Positions 6,112 to 6,639 of a DNA stretch of 6,639 nucleotides are shown one piece after another; position 1 is the stretch's first letter; every line of letters begins with the position of its first letter. The notes below the pieces were generated by a model that made no database searches, was not told where the DNA came from, and saw only the letters and a program-made list of their open reading frames with translations. The translations under genes and the position numbers were made by a program. The stretch covers positions 1-6,639 of the forward strand of contig PLSJ01000371.1 of assembly GCA_003165115.1 (NCBI GenBank). The letters are read 5' to 3'. Source of the stretch: Syntrophaceae bacterium. Lineage in GTDB: Bacteria; Desulfobacterota; Syntrophorhabdia; Syntrophorhabdales; WCHB1-27.

Positions 6112-6639
6112 TGATGTAAAACTCCTCGCCAAGATAGACCTCGCGCGCGATCCTGTTCTTCGCGATTTCGAACGGATCGCCCTCGATCAGTATCTTGCCG
6201 TCGCTTATGATATATGCCCTGTCGCAAATAGGCAGGGAATCGCGCACGTTGTGATCGGAGATAAGGATCCCTATCCCCCTTTTCTTCAAGCCCAGCACGA
6301 TCTTTTTCAAGTCGGAGATGGATATGGGGTCGATGCCGGAGAAAGGCTCGTCGAGGAGCATGAATTTCGGGGCGATCATCATGGCGCGCGCTATCTCCAG
6401 CCTCCTCCGCTCGCCTCCGGACAAAAGGTCGGCGCTGTTGGCGGATAAGTGCGCCAGCTTGAACGCCTCCAGGACCTCCTCGATCTTATGATCTATCACG
6501 ACCTTGTCGTACTCGTGAAACTCCATGATGGACTTGAGGTTGTCCTTCACGCTCATTTTCTTGAAAATGGAAGGCTCCTGGGGCAGGTAGGTAATCCCCT
6601 TCCGGGCGCGCAGGAACATGGGGAGGTCGGTCAGGTTGT
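6098..6639 (-). CDS. lptB: LPS export ABC transporter ATP-binding protein LptB (partial, C-terminal 179 residues)
   Basis: LptB is the cytoplasmic ATPase of the LptB2FG complex that extracts lipopolysaccharide from the inner membrane and pushes it along the Lpt bridge. The start and Walker A loop lie beyond the window; of about 240 residues, 179 are seen. The fragment opens with NLTDLPMFLRARKGITYLPQE, containing the Q-loop with the LptB-typical YLPQEPSIF. Then come the ABC signature LSGGERRRLEIARAM, the Walker B LLDEPFSGIDPIS and the H-loop ISDHNVRD. GIDPIS after Walker B and DHNVR are characteristic of LptB among ABC ATPases. An internal ATG at 6619 is not the start, because the frame stays open and recognisable to the window edge. 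The gene ends at TAA inside the rpoN start, the standard lptB-rpoN junction, so lptA and lptC are expected upstream. Confidence 0.95.
   Translation of the reverse strand, partial: NLTDLPMFLRARKGITYLPQEPSIFKKMSVKDNLKSIMEFHEYDKVVIDHKIEEVLEAFKLAHLSANSADLLSGGERRRLEIARAMMIAPKFMLLDEPFSGIDPISISDLKKIVLGLKKRGIGILISDHNVRDSLPICDRAYIISDGKILIEGDPFEIAKNRIAREVYLGEEFYINAGT
6122..6127 (-). promoter_or_regulatory. Ribosome binding site deciding the rpoN start
   Basis: GAGGAG lies in the last codons of lptB, ten bases upstream of the ATG at 6111. It overlaps the stretch that a TTG start at 6132 would translate, which favours the ATG start. Confidence 0.5.

Noticed and set aside
4780..6114. A 444-codon open frame on the + strand opposite rpoN, and similar long + frames opposite ptsI (83-1012), rapZ and hprK
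   Set aside because: They are mirror frames of GC-rich genes. The translations are low-complexity and resemble no family, while the minus-strand frames carry complete motif sets.
1..6639. A novel defence, mobile or other undescribed system
   Set aside because: All nine genes belong to known families in a known order. There are no insertion-sequence ends, direct-repeat arrays, tRNA-like folds or unexplained genes.

Overview
The window is a single, densely packed minus-strand operon with no mobile, CRISPR, tRNA or rRNA features. In transcription order (right to left) it holds lptB (3' part), rpoN, hpf (long form), ptsN, hprK, rapZ, a mannose-family PTS EIIA gene, ptsH (HPr) and ptsI (5' part). 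The order lptB-rpoN-hpf-ptsN joined to hprK-rapZ-EIIA-ptsH-ptsI is, from general knowledge, the arrangement of the former Deltaproteobacteria (Desulfobacterota and relatives). LptB implies an LPS-bearing diderm, and HPrK with a Ser46-type HPr is typical of that group rather than of enteric bacteria. The DNA is GC-rich. Genus cannot be fixed from this window.

Layout: 6098-6639 carries the C-terminal three quarters of the LPS-export ATPase LptB. It overlaps rpoN (sigma-54, 4744-6111) by 14 bases. A 161-base gap (4583-4743) follows, with a weak hairpin after rpoN and a good candidate sigma-70 promoter for the genes below. hpf (4058-4582), ptsN (3594-4061), hprK (2653-3597), rapZ (1808-2656) and the EIIA gene (1401-1811) are then chained by identical 4-base ATGA stop/start overlaps. 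The chain is interrupted once, by a 77-base gap (1324-1400) holding two abutting hairpins. ptsH (1057-1323) and ptsI (1-1060) follow, again with an ATGA overlap. No stretch longer than 161 bases lacks a gene.

How the genes work together: EI (PtsI) and HPr form a phosphoryl relay that could feed two EIIA-type proteins, PtsN (His67) and the mannose-family EIIA (His9). HPrK can phosphorylate HPr on Ser46 and so throttle the relay. RapZ is a nucleotide-binding regulatory protein, HPF a ribosome-hibernation factor, and RpoN the sigma-54 factor. No EIIB or EIIC permease lies in the window, so the visible set looks regulatory rather than a sugar transporter. All key catalytic residues checked are present. 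I see a well-conserved known operon, not a new system; the points worth a second look are intergenic (a hairpin pair and a promoter with an embedded palindrome) and functional (which EIIA is served, and whether RapZ binds RNA).
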